Source of the DNA: Microlunatus kandeliicorticis
GTDB lineage: Bacteria; Actinomycetota; Actinomycetes; Propionibacteriales; Propionibacteriaceae
Direction: 5' to 3'
Length of the DNA: 64,000 nt
Assembly: GCF_014137855.1 (NCBI RefSeq)
Contig: NZ_JACGWT010000001.1
Span: 248,001-312,000 of the forward strand
Shown here one piece after another: positions 6,797 through 16,320 of this stretch (positions are counted from its first letter, which is position 1; each line of letters starts with the position of its first letter). Both the position numbers and the translations under genes were made by a program. The notes beneath the pieces were generated by a model. That model did not search any database. It had not been told where the DNA came from and worked only from the letters and a program-made list of their open reading frames with translations.

Positions 6797-9105
6797 CGGT
6801 CGGCCTGCAGGTCGCGCTTGAGCTCGTAGAGCCGGGCGGTGTCGGACCGACCGACCTCGACCCAGTAGGGCGAGTCGGCCACCGCGGCGCGGAGCCGCTG
6901 GTAGTCGTTCCAGGTCTGCAGCCCGTAGCGGTCGTCGTAGCCGCCGATCGAGTCGGAGACGTAGAGGTAGACGTCGCCGCGGATCGGGGTGCTCTGCAGG
7001 GTGTAGGTGACCTGGTTGAGGTCGGCCACCGGGTCGTAGGCGCTGCCGGTGGTGGTCGGGAAGCCGTCCACCCGCACCCGGCTGGAGTAGTCGACCTGGT
7101 CGTAGCGGTCGGTGATCCGGGCCGGGGTGGCGTTCTTGGTGCCGAGCGAGAACAGCATTGAGCCGAAGACCGCACGCTGCTCGTAGATGCTGGTCACCTG
7201 GGCGTCGCCCGGCCGCAGGATGCGGGCCCAGTCGAGCCCGGTCTGGCCGTAGACGTTGACTGCCATCATCGCGGCGAAGCCGAGCGCGATCACCGGGGCG
7301 AGCGCGGCGGCCCCGGTGCGGACGGCCCGACGGCCGAGGCCGGCGGCCCGCTCGGCCACCAGGGAGCCGAAGCCCGTCGGGAGCGCCGCGGCGACCAGCA
7401 CGCCGAGCCACGGGGCGGCGAACAGGACGATCCGGAAGACGCCCTCCTGGCCGTAGTTGGTGCCGAAGGCGAGCCCGACCGGGCTGACGAAGGCGAAGGC
7501 CAGGCCCCAGTGCAGCCGGTCGCGGCGCTGGAGCACGGTGACCAGGGCGACGATCCCGAAGACGACCAGCGCGGCCGCGGGGACGTAGAAGGCGAGCCGG
7601 GTGACCGCCGCCACCGGGGCGGCGCTGACCGGGTGCTCGGGCGGCGCGATGTTGGCCAGCACGGCTCCGAGGTCGCCGATGTTGATGTAGCGGGCGATCA
7701 GCCGCCAGTTGAAGCCGGCCCAGCCGATCGCCGGGACGATGGCCAGCAGCGGGAGCCACCAGGGCTTGACCAGCCGGAAGGCCACCAGCGCGATCAGCGC
7801 GAAGGCGAGCATGAACGGCGAGATCTGGTGGGTGACGGTGACGGCGACCGACAGCCCCAGCGCCACCCCCCAGCGGGTCAGCCGGACCCGGCGGAGGGCC
7901 CGCTCGTCGAGGCCGTCGGTGGCGGGCGGCGCGACCAGCAGGGCGAGCACGGTGATCGCCAGCAGGAAGCCGTAGGCCTGCGGGGAGAAGTAGGTGCTGT
8001 TGACGGCGTCGCCAAGGGCGAACACCGCGGCGGCGATCCAGGCGCGCTGCGGGTCGAGGAACCGGCCGGCGAGCAGCCGGACCGCGGCGACGGTGATCGG
8101 GGTGATCACGACCGGCCACCAGGTGGCGATCCCGAGCAGACCGGACAGGCTGCCGAGCCCGGTGGAGGCGGCGATCCACGCGCCGCCGACGAAGAGCCCG
8201 GCCCAGCCCTGGTAGATGTCACCGGCCAGGTCCAGCCGGCCGAAGCCGAGGACGTACTGCTCGATCCCGATGTGCCGGGCGGCGGCCATCACCGTCGGCG
8301 CCTCGTAGAGCAGCGCCTGGGACAGGATCACCACGGTGCCGGCGGCCAGCACCGGGGCGGCGACCAGTACCCGGCGGAGCAGCGCGACCACGAACGAGAC
8401 CGCGATCAGTGCGTATCCGACGTACCAGAGCGGGCCGACGGTGCCGAGCAGGCCGGACGGCTGCGGCAGGGTCGCGTGGGTGGCGGCGTCGACCGCGGCG
8501 AGCACGGTGCCGAGACCGGCCAGCGCTCCGACGACGGCGAGGTCGCGGGTCGCCCCGGCCGGCCGGTGGTGCGCGGTGCGGGGGCGGCCCGCGGAGACCC
8601 GGCGGGCCTCGACGACGACCGCGCGGACCAGCAGGGCGGCCGCGGCGACGGCGGCGACCGCGAAGGCGACCCGCGGGTACCAGAGACCGGTCAGCGCCAT
8701 CGCGTAGCCGACCGCGCTGGTGACGGCCAGCCCGGACGCGGCGGCATAGACGACGAACCCGAGCCGGGTCAGCCGCGGCACCAGCGACACCACGGCGACG
8801 CCGAAGCCGACGGTCATGAAGACGGCGAGCAGCACACTGCCGAGCGTCCCGGCGCCGGTCGCCCGGGCCAGCAGACCGAGCGGCAGCGGCACCAGACTGA
8901 GCAGCGCCGCCAGCAGTCGGCTGGTCGGGTCCATCACGGCGTCGGTGGGGCCGTCGGCGGCGGTGCGCCGGGTCAGCGGCTCGAGCGCGCACCAGCGGTC
9001 GCGGAGCGTGCGCCGGCTGGGCAGCTGCTCGCGCACGGCCGGGCTGACCCGGGTCTCGGTCTCGCTCTCGAGGGTGTGCGGGGTCTGGTCGGAGGTGATC
9101 GTCAT
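6793..9105 (-). CDS. Large multi-pass membrane protein of the EPS locus, polymerase or GT-C candidate
   Basis: A 770-aa protein with a polar start of about 65 residues, roughly 14-16 hydrophobic segments between residues 70 and 600, and a soluble C-terminal domain of about 160 residues. I do not recognise a named family. The overall plan (many helices plus an extracytoplasmic C-terminal domain) is that of GT-C glycosyltransferases and of O-antigen ligases or polymerases. Acidic and aromatic residues in loops such as 'RLDLAGDIYQGW' are candidate active-site positions. ATG 9105 follows AGGGA. It is the first gene of the unit with the GT14-type transferase and the flippase, which makes a polymerase or lipid-linked sugar transferase most likely. 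Confidence 0.6.
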   Translation of the reverse strand: MTITSDQTPHTLESETETRVSPAVREQLPSRRTLRDRWCALEPLTRRTAADGPTDAVMDPTSRLLAALLSLVPLPLGLLARATGAGTLGSVLLAVFMTVGFGVAVVSLVPRLTRLGFVVYAAASGLAVTSAVGYAMALTGLWYPRVAFAVAAVAAAALLVRAVVVEARRVSAGRPRTAHHRPAGATRDLAVVGALAGLGTVLAAVDAATHATLPQPSGLLGTVGPLWYVGYALIAVSFVVALLRRVLVAAPVLAAGTVVILSQALLYEAPTVMAAARHIGIEQYVLGFGRLDLAGDIYQGWAGLFVGGAWIAASTGLGSLSGLLGIATWWPVVITPITVAAVRLLAGRFLDPQRAWIAAAVFALGDAVNSTYFSPQAYGFLLAITVLALLVAPPATDGLDERALRRVRLTRWGVALGLSVAVTVTHQISPFMLAFALIALVAFRLVKPWWLPLLAIVPAIGWAGFNWRLIARYINIGDLGAVLANIAPPEHPVSAAPVAAVTRLAFYVPAAALVVFGIVALVTVLQRRDRLHWGLAFAFVSPVGLAFGTNYGQEGVFRIVLFAAPWLGVLVAAALPTGFGSLVAERAAGLGRRAVRTGAAALAPVIALGFAAMMAVNVYGQTGLDWARILRPGDAQVTSIYEQRAVFGSMLFSLGTKNATPARITDRYDQVDYSSRVRVDGFPTTTGSAYDPVADLNQVTYTLQSTPIRGDVYLYVSDSIGGYDDRYGLQTWNDYQRLRAAVADSPYWVEVGRSDTARLYELKRDLQADR

Positions 9106-9334
9106 GAGTGCGTCCCTGATCGGTGGAGGTCGGCAGGTGCTCCCGGGCTGCGGACCAGCGGGCTGGCGGCAGACAAGGGGCCGGGAACACCGGACGGACG
9201 GGTGGCGCGGGCCGGGTGGTGGCGGTGCGCCGCGAGGGCGGACGGCCCGACCGGACGGGTGCGGCGGGCGCGGTCGACGTGGGCGGGGGGACCGGGGCGG
9301 GCGGCGTCGCGCGCGGACCGGGGGCCGGGGGGCG
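9106..9334. other. 229-bp GC-rich gap inside the EPS gene run
   Basis: Lies between the GH16 stop (9335) and the membrane protein start (9105). It is G/C-rich with short GGGCCGGG-like runs on the plus strand. I see no convincing promoter, terminator or small gene, so transcription may read through from the upstream unit. Confidence 0.4.
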
Positions 9335-10237
9335 TCATCGCCAGGCCTCGGCTTCGAGCCAGTCGACCTCGATGGTGGCCTTGCTGTGCAGGGCCGGCTG
9401 CCGGAGGGCGTCGGTGCCGGTCTGGAGCACCCAGTGCATGGACCGGGTCGGGACCATCGTGGTCGACTGCCCGACGATCGAGCCGTCGAGCGTGAAGGTC
9501 ACGAGGTCGGGGCTCCACTCGATGGTGGCGGTGTGCCAGCTGTTGAAACCCGCGTCGGTGTCGAACTCTTTGAACGTGCCCTTCTCGGTGGCGTAGTGCG
9601 CCACTGCCTTCATCTTGCCGTCCAACGGCCCTTCGGGAAAATCGATCTCGCCGTCGCGCGGCCACTTCTCTGAGTCCGGCCACAGCAGGAAGGCCAGTCC
9701 GTAGCCCGGGACGGCGTCGGCGCGGAACCGGACGGTGTAGCGGCCGTAGATCTGTCCGTAGGTCGGCAGGGTGGGCAGCACGGCCGCTCCGAGCGGGGTG
9801 CCGTCGGGGTTCTGCATGGTCCAGCGGAGCGACCCGTCGGCCACGCTGAGCACCTTCGACGGGGCGTAGCGGCCCTTGCCGCTGGTGTCGGACCAGCCGT
9901 CGGGATAGACGGTGAACCGCTTGGCGTAGGTGGTGCCGGGGAACTGGCCCGCGGGCACCGGGGTGTCGAAGTCCTCGCGGAAGACCTCCCGCCAGCCCTG
10001 GGCGTACACCGAGCGCATCACGACCACGGTGACCGTGCTGCTGATCGCCATGGCCAGCAGCAGCACGGCGACCGACAGCAGCGCGCGGCGCCAGCGTCGA
10101 CGCGGCCGCGGTCCGGGCGTGCTGGGGGCGGCCGGCGGTTGCGGGGGCTGCGGGGCCCGGAAGTCCGGTCCCGGGGAGCCGAGCGCGCTGTAGCGCGGCG
10201 GGCCGTCGGGGCGGGAGATCAGACCGGTGTCGGGCAC
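9335..10237 (-). CDS. Membrane-anchored GH16 family protein
   Basis: A 300-aa protein with a Pro-rich cytoplasmic start (residues 1-45), a basic cluster RPRRRWRR, one transmembrane helix (about 52-74) and an outside GH16 domain. The catalytic signature is GEIDFPEG with E197, D199 and E202 intact. The GTG start at 10237 is set by a perfect AGGAGG seven bases upstream, which places it inside the end of the upstream GT4 gene (19-bp overlap). It is the last gene of the glycosyltransferase unit starting at 17201. Such anchored GH16 proteins in EPS operons may cut or transfer nascent chains at the cell surface; the substrate is unknown. Confidence 0.88.
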   Translation of the reverse strand: MPDTGLISRPDGPPRYSALGSPGPDFRAPQPPQPPAAPSTPGPRPRRRWRRALLSVAVLLLAMAISSTVTVVVMRSVYAQGWREVFREDFDTPVPAGQFPGTTYAKRFTVYPDGWSDTSGKGRYAPSKVLSVADGSLRWTMQNPDGTPLGAAVLPTLPTYGQIYGRYTVRFRADAVPGYGLAFLLWPDSEKWPRDGEIDFPEGPLDGKMKAVAHYATEKGTFKEFDTDAGFNSWHTATIEWSPDLVTFTLDGSIVGQSTTMVPTRSMHWVLQTGTDALRQPALHSKATIEVDWLEAEAWR

Positions 10238-11568
10238 GCCAGCACCTCCTGGTCGCGGTCGCGCTCGCGGTCGCCCGGGGTCGGGGCCGCGGTCCGGCTC
10301 CCGGCGTGCGCGGCGCGCAGCGCCTGCTCGACCCGGTCGGTGGTGGCCTCGAGGCTGAAGTGCGCCTCGACGTGGGCCCGGCCCGCCGGGCCGAGGGCCG
10401 GGTCGGAACGCCGCCAGCCGAGCCGGCGGTCGATCGCGGCGGCCAGCGCGGGCACCAACGCGTCGGGGTCGGTGGCCGGGACCAGCTGGTCGGCGAACCG
10501 GCCGGTGAGGATCTCCGGGATGCCGCCGGTCGCGGTCGCCACCACCGGCACCTGGGCGGCCATCGCCTCGATGACCACCCGGCCGAACGGCTCGTGCCAC
10601 ACCGCGGGGAGCACCATCAGGTCGGCGGCGTGCAGCAGCGCGGTGACGTCGGACTGTCGCGGCAGGTGCCGGACCGGGCGCGGCGTCCCGGCGTGCGCGG
10701 CCACCCGCGCGGCCAGCACCGGGGCCACCTCCGGGGTGGGGTCGCCGACCAGCAGCAGGGTGGCCGGGCGGGTGGACGAGACCGGGTCGGCCGCCAGCCG
10801 GGCCCAGGCCTCGAGGAGCTGCGGGACGCCCTTGTCGGCGGCCAGCCGGCCGTAGTGCAGCACCACCGGGTGCTCGGGACCGCCCGCCCCCGAGCCGACG
10901 GGCGCGGCGGCGAGGTCGGGGAGCAGCCGGGCCCGGGCGGCGGCGCGTCCGGCGTCGTCGGTGGGGGTGTAGCGGGCGGGGTCGATGCCGTTGGGGACGA
11001 CCTCGACGAGCGCCGGGTCGAGCCCGGCGGCCACCCACTCCCGGGCCAGCCAGGCCGAGACCGCGAGGTAGCGGTCCGCGCGACCGGTCAGCGCACCGAC
11101 CAGCGCGCGGCCGGCGCGGCGAGGACCGAGCGGGCCGAGCCGGTAGGGGTGGTGACGCAGGTGGACGACCAGCGGCGCGTCGGTGGCGCGGGCGGCACCG
11201 AGGCCCCAGAGCAGCTGCTCGGACCGGTTGAGCCAGATCACGTCGGGTTGCAGCGCCCGGGTCGCGCGGACCGCGGGCGGCAGGTGGTGCAGGGTCCGCC
11301 AGGGCCGGGCGGCGGCGACCGTGAACCCGGGCACCCGGGTGATGCCGGCGGCGAAGGTCTCCCACTCCGGACGCAGCCCGGCGTCCGCGGCGCCCGCTCG
11401 GTGGGTGCGGTCGGCGTGCAGCAGGTCGATCCGGTGGCCGCGGGCGGCGAGCGCCCGGGACACCTGCAGCGTGCTGTGCTCCACCCCGCCGAGCGGGGAG
11501 AAGTCCTCGGTGTTGACCAGCACCCGGAGCCCGGGACCGGTCATGGGGCCGGTCATGGGGCCGGTCAT
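10219..11568 (-). CDS. GT4 family glycosyltransferase
   Basis: A 449-aa GT-B fold retaining glycosyltransferase. The N-terminal acceptor half has the glycine-rich 'FSPLGGVEHSTLQVSRALAA'. The C-terminal donor half has 'VVLHYGRLAADKGVPQLLEA' and the signature 'EPFGRVVIEAMAAQVPVVA', with the two glutamates that contact nucleotide-sugar. The start is ambiguous: three ATG codons occur 12 bp apart (11568, 11556, 11544) and encode MTGPMTGPMTGP. The first overlaps the stop of the upstream GT2 gene as ATGA and is chosen. The frame is also open upstream because of the frameshift in that gene. Confidence 0.88.
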   Translation of the reverse strand: MTGPMTGPMTGPGLRVLVNTEDFSPLGGVEHSTLQVSRALAARGHRIDLLHADRTHRAGAADAGLRPEWETFAAGITRVPGFTVAAARPWRTLHHLPPAVRATRALQPDVIWLNRSEQLLWGLGAARATDAPLVVHLRHHPYRLGPLGPRRAGRALVGALTGRADRYLAVSAWLAREWVAAGLDPALVEVVPNGIDPARYTPTDDAGRAAARARLLPDLAAAPVGSGAGGPEHPVVLHYGRLAADKGVPQLLEAWARLAADPVSSTRPATLLLVGDPTPEVAPVLAARVAAHAGTPRPVRHLPRQSDVTALLHAADLMVLPAVWHEPFGRVVIEAMAAQVPVVATATGGIPEILTGRFADQLVPATDPDALVPALAAAIDRRLGWRRSDPALGPAGRAHVEAHFSLEATTDRVEQALRAAHAGSRTAAPTPGDRERDRDQEVLACPTPV

Positions 11569-12795
11569 CGGCGGACCAGCGCGCGGGCCGGGCGGTCGGC
11601 GGCCGGGCGGCGCGCCGGGTGACGGGCGGTGCGTCGCCCCCGCAGGTAGAGGAACGGCCCGCCGGCCAGCCCGAGCAGCTCGGCCCGGGTCAGCGACCGC
11701 GGGAACCCGGCCGCCTTGCGGGCGTTCTTGGGGGAGCGGGCGCTGAACAGGTGCTGCAGCCCGGGGAGCGTCCGGCGCAGGATCCGCGCCCGGCTGGTGC
11801 GGTCGGTGACCAGCTGCTTGGTGATCATCGCCGACAGCCCCGAGCCGTAGGAGCGGACCTGGCTGCGGAGGGTGGCCACGTCGATCCGGTGGCTGTGCAG
11901 GATCAGCGCGTCGGGCTCGTAGAGCAGCACCCGGCCGGCGAGGACCAGCCGGATGAACATGTCCAGGTCCTCGCCGCCGCCGGCGGGCGAATCCGGCGCC
12001 TAGTGCCTCGTCGAACGGCCCGAGCGCGGCGAGCGCGTCGGCGGTGAAGGCCATGTTGTTGCCCGAGCCGAAGACGCCCGCGTACGGGTAGATCCGCGGT
12101 GGGTCGATGGTCCCCGCCCAGGACGTCAGCGCCGGGTCGAGCTCGACGCCCGGAGCCGCTTCGGGGAACCACCACAGCAGCCGGTCCGGGCCGCGGTTGA
12201 ACGAGCCGAAGTCCTCGAACAGCTGCTGCACCGGCGTCGGCTCGCCGTCGGGGACGGTCCGGCCGGTGACGGCGGAGAGCTGCGGGTGCAGGTCGAAGCC
12301 GCGCCGCAGCGCGGCCAGCCAGCCGGGGTCGACGACGCAGTCGTCGTCGGTGAAGGCGATCACGTCGCCGGCGGCGGCGCGGACGCCCCGGTTGCGGGCC
12401 GCGGACAGGCCGCGACGCGGCTCGGTGACCAGCCGGAGCGCGGGACCGGTGCCCGGGCCGCCGAGCCCGGCCCGGATCTCGCTGACGATCCCGGCGGCCC
12501 GGCCGACGCCGGGCGCGTTGTCGACCACGACGATCTCGAAGGCGGGGCCACGCTGGGCGAGCAGCGAGAGCAGCGTCTGCCGCAGGGTGTCGCGGCGGCC
12601 GTCGGTGCAGACGACCGCGGTGGTCAACGACGAGGCACCGGACCGTTGGTCCGGTGTCCCCACGTGGCCCGGGCGGGCCTGGTGCGCCTGAGTGGTGGCG
12701 GAGTCGGTGCGGGCGGTGGAGTGGTGCTCCCCGTGTGTCTCCCCCGAGACGAGCCCGGGCGTGGAGGACCGGGCAGGCGACACGGAAGCGTTCAT
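11565..12795 (-). pseudogene. GT2 family glycosyltransferase with a single-base frameshift
   Basis: Starts at ATG 12795, overlapping the pyruvyl transferase stop (ATGA). About 60 polar residues precede a GT2 domain: 'EIVVVDNAPG', 'GLSAARNRGVRAAAGDVIAFTDDD' and 'YAGVFGSGNNMAF'. The frame then turns into an Arg/Pro-rich string near 11990. Dropping one A of the AA pair at 11990-11991 restores GSPAGGEDLDMF in line with SGEDLDLF of the sister protein at 13960-16320, and the downstream frame continues as a normal GT2 end to the stop at 11565. As given, the N-terminal frame stays open into the GT4 gene, making an 858-codon fused frame. It is either a true broken gene or an assembly error; otherwise the gene would encode about 409 aa. 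Confidence 0.8.
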
Positions 12796-13970
12796 AGGCC
12801 CACCGCGACGGGGTCGGGCCGCGTGGCCCCGGCCACCGGACGGTCGCCGACGTGCTCGTCGAGCACTGCCTCGATCCGTGCGGTCTGCGTATCGAAGTAG
12901 GCCCGGACCCGGTCGAGAATCTCCTCGCGGCGGGCCTGGAGCCCGGCCAGATGGGCTTCGAGCGCGGCCGGGGTGAGGCCGTCGAGCGGCACCAGCAGCT
13001 CGGGCAGCCCCATCTCGGTGACGATCCCGACGATCTTGCCGTGGGTGGCGGGGTCGGTGACCACGACGGCCAGCGCGCCCTCGCTGAGCGAGAACAGGAA
13101 GCTGTGCAGCCGGTTGGTCAGCACCAGGTCGGCGCTGCTGTAGGTGCGGAAGATCCGCTCGGCGCTGACCGCGTCGCGGTCGAAGCTGACCCGGGCCACC
13201 TCAGCGTTCCCGGCCAGCACGGTGTCGCCGAAGGCGGCGTCCCGGACCACCTGCGCGCACCAGGTCAGCTCCGGGTGGTCCTCGCGGGCCAGCATCGCGG
13301 CGACGTAGTCCTGCAGGAACGCCGACAGCTGCTGGGCGTAGGCGGGCTGGACGTGACCGTCGGTGCTGCCGGCGAAGCTCAGCACGACACCGCGGCGCTG
13401 GTCGGCGGGCAGCCCGCCGACGCCGAGGGTGTAGGCGAGATCGGCCGACCGGCCGGTGGTGCGGATGCCGACCCGGCGGGCGTAGGCGACGCTGACGTCG
13501 TCGCGCGGCGCGTAGACCTGCTGGGCCCGGGACTGCAGCCGCTCGAGGTGGAGCAGCGCGCCCTGGCAGTCGTTGACCGAGAACCCGAGCCGGACCGTGG
13601 TGATCCCGCAGAGCCGGCCGAGCAGGGTGAGGCCGAGCAGGCCGACCCGGCCGAGGCTGTAGCGGAAGCCGTACCGGCCGCCGATGTGACCCGGCTTGAG
13701 GAACAGGTAGACCGGGCGCTTGCTGCGGCCGAGCCGCCGGGCCAGCCCGGCGGCCAGCAGCCGGCGCGGGAAGCCGGGCCGGTCGTCGGCGGTGTCGACG
13801 TGGACGCCGATCACCTGCCGGGCCCACTCGGGCACCCGGCTGACGTCGACCCGGACGGTGCCGCGACGCTCGAGGAAGCGGAGCAGCTGACGCAGGATGA
13901 TGTCGTCGCCCAGGTTCTCGATCTGGGTGGCGGCGTCGATGAAGATCAGCGGCGTGCGGTCAGCGGGCAT
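12792..13970 (-). CDS. Polysaccharide pyruvyl transferase family protein
   Basis: A 392-aa protein of the CsaB/WcaK family (PF04230), which adds ketal-pyruvate from phosphoenolpyruvate to sugars of cell-wall polymers or EPS. Family signs are the start 'IENLGDDIILRQLLRFL', the central 'GFSVNDCQGALLHLERL' with 'VYAPRDDVSVAYARRVGI', and the C-terminal 'YSSADLVLTNRLHSFLFSL', where the R-x-H pair is typically conserved. ATG 13970 has GGAGA nine bases upstream and lies inside the end of the preceding gene (11-bp overlap). Pyruvylation would add negative charge to the polymer. Confidence 0.85.
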   Translation of the reverse strand: MPADRTPLIFIDAATQIENLGDDIILRQLLRFLERRGTVRVDVSRVPEWARQVIGVHVDTADDRPGFPRRLLAAGLARRLGRSKRPVYLFLKPGHIGGRYGFRYSLGRVGLLGLTLLGRLCGITTVRLGFSVNDCQGALLHLERLQSRAQQVYAPRDDVSVAYARRVGIRTTGRSADLAYTLGVGGLPADQRRGVVLSFAGSTDGHVQPAYAQQLSAFLQDYVAAMLAREDHPELTWCAQVVRDAAFGDTVLAGNAEVARVSFDRDAVSAERIFRTYSSADLVLTNRLHSFLFSLSEGALAVVVTDPATHGKIVGIVTEMGLPELLVPLDGLTPAALEAHLAGLQARREEILDRVRAYFDTQTARIEAVLDEHVGDRPVAGATRPDPVAVGL

Positions 13971-16320
13971 GCTGGACCATCTCCCTGGGGGCGTCGGTGG
14001 AGTGCAGGGGGGTGGCGGGTCCGGTCGCGCTGTGCGGTGCCGGGGTGGTGGCGATCGGTGCGAGGGCGAGCGGACGCCGGCCGGAGGCGAGCGAGCCGCC
14101 GCGGCCGAGCAGCCGACCGAGGGTCAGCAGCCCGCCCTCGACCATCCCGCGCCACTCGGTCCGGCGCAGGGCGGCCGGGTAGTCCTCGGTCCGGGCCTCG
14201 TTCTTGTCCGAGTGCGGGTCGAGCAGGTGCCGGACGCCGGCGGGCACCCGGCGGGCGATCTGGACCGCCTGCTCCGGGCTGGACAGCGCCCAGCTGAGCA
14301 TCACCGCGGTCAGCCCGCGGCCGTAGTCGCGCAGCTGCTTGCCGAGCAGCGCGACGCTGTCGCGGTGGTGGTGGAACACCCAGGCCCGCGGCTGGTAGTA
14401 GATCGTCGCGCCGTCGAACATCAGGGTCAGGAACAGGTCCAGGTCCTCGCCGGACTTGACCGGGGTGCCCGGGCCCAGGGTGCGGTTGTACCCGCCGAGC
14501 CGGGCGACCAGGTCGCGGCGGTAGGCCATGTTGTTGCCCGACCCGTAGACGCCCGGGGCGTAGGGGAACAGCGGGTGGTCGGGGTGGGCGTCGGCCAGCC
14601 GGTAGCGGGCCGGGCGGAAGCCCTTGCTGAACCCGCCGAACTCCTCGAACATCTCCTGCGCCGGTGAGGCGAACCCGGCCGGCAGCACGAGGCCGGTGAC
14701 GCAGCCGACGCTCGCGTCGGCGAACGGGGCGACCAGCTCGCGCAGCCACTGCCGCGAGACCACCACGTCGTCGTCGGTCGCGGCGATGATCTCCCCGCGG
14801 GCGCCGGCGATGCCGCGGTTGCGGGCCGGGCTGACGCCGGCCACCGGCTCGTGCACCACGCTCAGTCGGGTGTCGCCGGCGTACGGCGCGAGCAGCGCGG
14901 CCACCGATCCGGCGGTGTCGTTGTTGTCGACCACGACGACGTCGAAGTCGGGGTAGTCGCTGGCCAGCACCGAGGCGACGGCGCGGCGCAGCTCGGCGGA
15001 GCGTCCGCGGGTCGGGATCACCACGGTGACCGACGGGGTGTGGCCGTCGGCCCCGGTGAACACGTCGGCCCCGACCTCGGGGACGGTCATCGCCGCGGCG
15101 GCGGCCGCGAGCTCGCGCAGCCGGGGCTCCGGCAGCGGGTGGCCGGGGGCCAGGTCGAGGGTGTCGACCGGGTTGCCGTCGCGGGTGACCAGCAGCCGGG
15201 TGCGCACCGGGTGCGCGGGCTGGTCGGGCCCGTCTCCGGACGGGGAGTCCGCCGGGGAGTCAGCCAGGGCGTCGGCCAGCGCGTCGGCGTAGCCGAGCTC
15301 CCCGACCGGACGGCCGTCGGCGTCGATCGCGAGCTCGGCGATCCGCAGCGGGGCCCAGCCACCTCCGCCGGTCTGCTCGGGAGCGCCGGCGGCGTGCGCG
15401 ACGCGGGAGACCTTGGCGCCGACGTAGCCGGTGACGGTGGCCGAGAAGCCGGCCACGATGGCGGCCGAGCGCAGCGGGAGCCCGCGGAGCACGCCGGTGG
15501 TGAGCACCGAGGCGACGTAGCCGACCTCGCTGGACAGCCCGTCGCCGCTGCCCACCCGGTCGGTGAGCACGGCCTTGGAGCGGCCCTCGTGGTAGCAGCG
15601 GGAGAGGAAGTAGGAGAGCCGGCCGCGGTCGGCGGGGACCGCGTGCCGGACCGAGGCCTCGGTGGTGCGGATGATCACGGCCCGCGGGTCGGCCTGCCGG
15701 ATCCGGATGCAGAGATCGGTCTCCTCGCAGCCGACCGGCAGCGTCCCGACCCGGCCGACCACGGCCGAGAAGCCGTCGACCAGGTCGAACGCCGAACGGC
15801 GGATCGCCATGTTGGCGCCGATCGGGTTGCGCACGACCGATCCGTCCGGCGGCAGCCCGCGGTAGTCGCAGCCGACCACCCAGCCGAACTCGTCGGGGAA
15901 CCAGGACGGTGCCCGGCCCGCTTCCCAGTTCGGGGCGACGGCTCCGCTGACCACGGTCACCTCGGGCCGGGCGAAGCTGCGTCGGTAGGCGGCCAGCCAG
16001 CCGGGCTCGGGGCAGGCGTCGTCGTCGAGGAAGATCGTCACGTCACCGGTCGCGGCGGCGACGCCGGTGTTCCGGGCGCCGGACAGCCCCCGCTCCTCGG
16101 CGTTCTCGATCACCCGGGCGCGGGTGAAGGCCGAGACGGCGCGGGCCAGCAGGTCCGGGTTGTGGTCGATGACGACGATCACCTCGTCGCCCTCGCGGGC
16201 CTGGTCCGCGGACGTCCGGTAGGCCAGCTCGAGCTGGTCCCACCGACGCTCGGTGTAGGCGCAGATGATGACCGAGCAGCTGATCGAACCGTCGAGGACC
16301 GGAGCGGCCTCGGCGATCAC
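13960..16320 (-). CDS. Two-domain GT2-GT2 glycosyltransferase
   Basis: A 786-aa protein with two complete GT2 (GT-A fold) domains in tandem. Domain 1 (about 15-300) has 'VIICAYTERRWDQL', 'GLSGARNTGVAAATGDVTIFLDDD' and 'ETDLCIR'. Domain 2 (about 425-740) has 'SVTVVIPTRGRSAEL', 'GVSPARNRGIAGARGEIIAATDDD' and 'SGEDLDLFLTLMF'. Both keep the DxD-type metal-binding acidic cluster, so two successive sugar transfers or an alternating disaccharide activity are possible. Between them is a less conserved 110-residue Asp/Ala-rich linker. The GTG start at 16320 overlaps the previous stop by GTGA. Domain 2 resembles the frameshifted GT2 at 11565-12795. Confidence 0.88.
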   Translation of the reverse strand: MIAEAAPVLDGSISCSVIICAYTERRWDQLELAYRTSADQAREGDEVIVVIDHNPDLLARAVSAFTRARVIENAEERGLSGARNTGVAAATGDVTIFLDDDACPEPGWLAAYRRSFARPEVTVVSGAVAPNWEAGRAPSWFPDEFGWVVGCDYRGLPPDGSVVRNPIGANMAIRRSAFDLVDGFSAVVGRVGTLPVGCEETDLCIRIRQADPRAVIIRTTEASVRHAVPADRGRLSYFLSRCYHEGRSKAVLTDRVGSGDGLSSEVGYVASVLTTGVLRGLPLRSAAIVAGFSATVTGYVGAKVSRVAHAAGAPEQTGGGGWAPLRIAELAIDADGRPVGELGYADALADALADSPADSPSGDGPDQPAHPVRTRLLVTRDGNPVDTLDLAPGHPLPEPRLRELAAAAAAMTVPEVGADVFTGADGHTPSVTVVIPTRGRSAELRRAVASVLASDYPDFDVVVVDNNDTAGSVAALLAPYAGDTRLSVVHEPVAGVSPARNRGIAGARGEIIAATDDDVVVSRQWLRELVAPFADASVGCVTGLVLPAGFASPAQEMFEEFGGFSKGFRPARYRLADAHPDHPLFPYAPGVYGSGNNMAYRRDLVARLGGYNRTLGPGTPVKSGEDLDLFLTLMFDGATIYYQPRAWVFHHHRDSVALLGKQLRDYGRGLTAVMLSWALSSPEQAVQIARRVPAGVRHLLDPHSDKNEARTEDYPAALRRTEWRGMVEGGLLTLGRLLGRGGSLASGRRPLALAPIATTPAPHSATGPATPLHSTDAPREMVQHAR

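Noticed and set aside
10219-12795. Natural GT2-GT4 fusion of 858 residues
   Set aside because: The segment between the two domains is an out-of-frame Arg/Pro-rich string while the true GT2 C-terminus is in another frame; a one-base shift explains it better.
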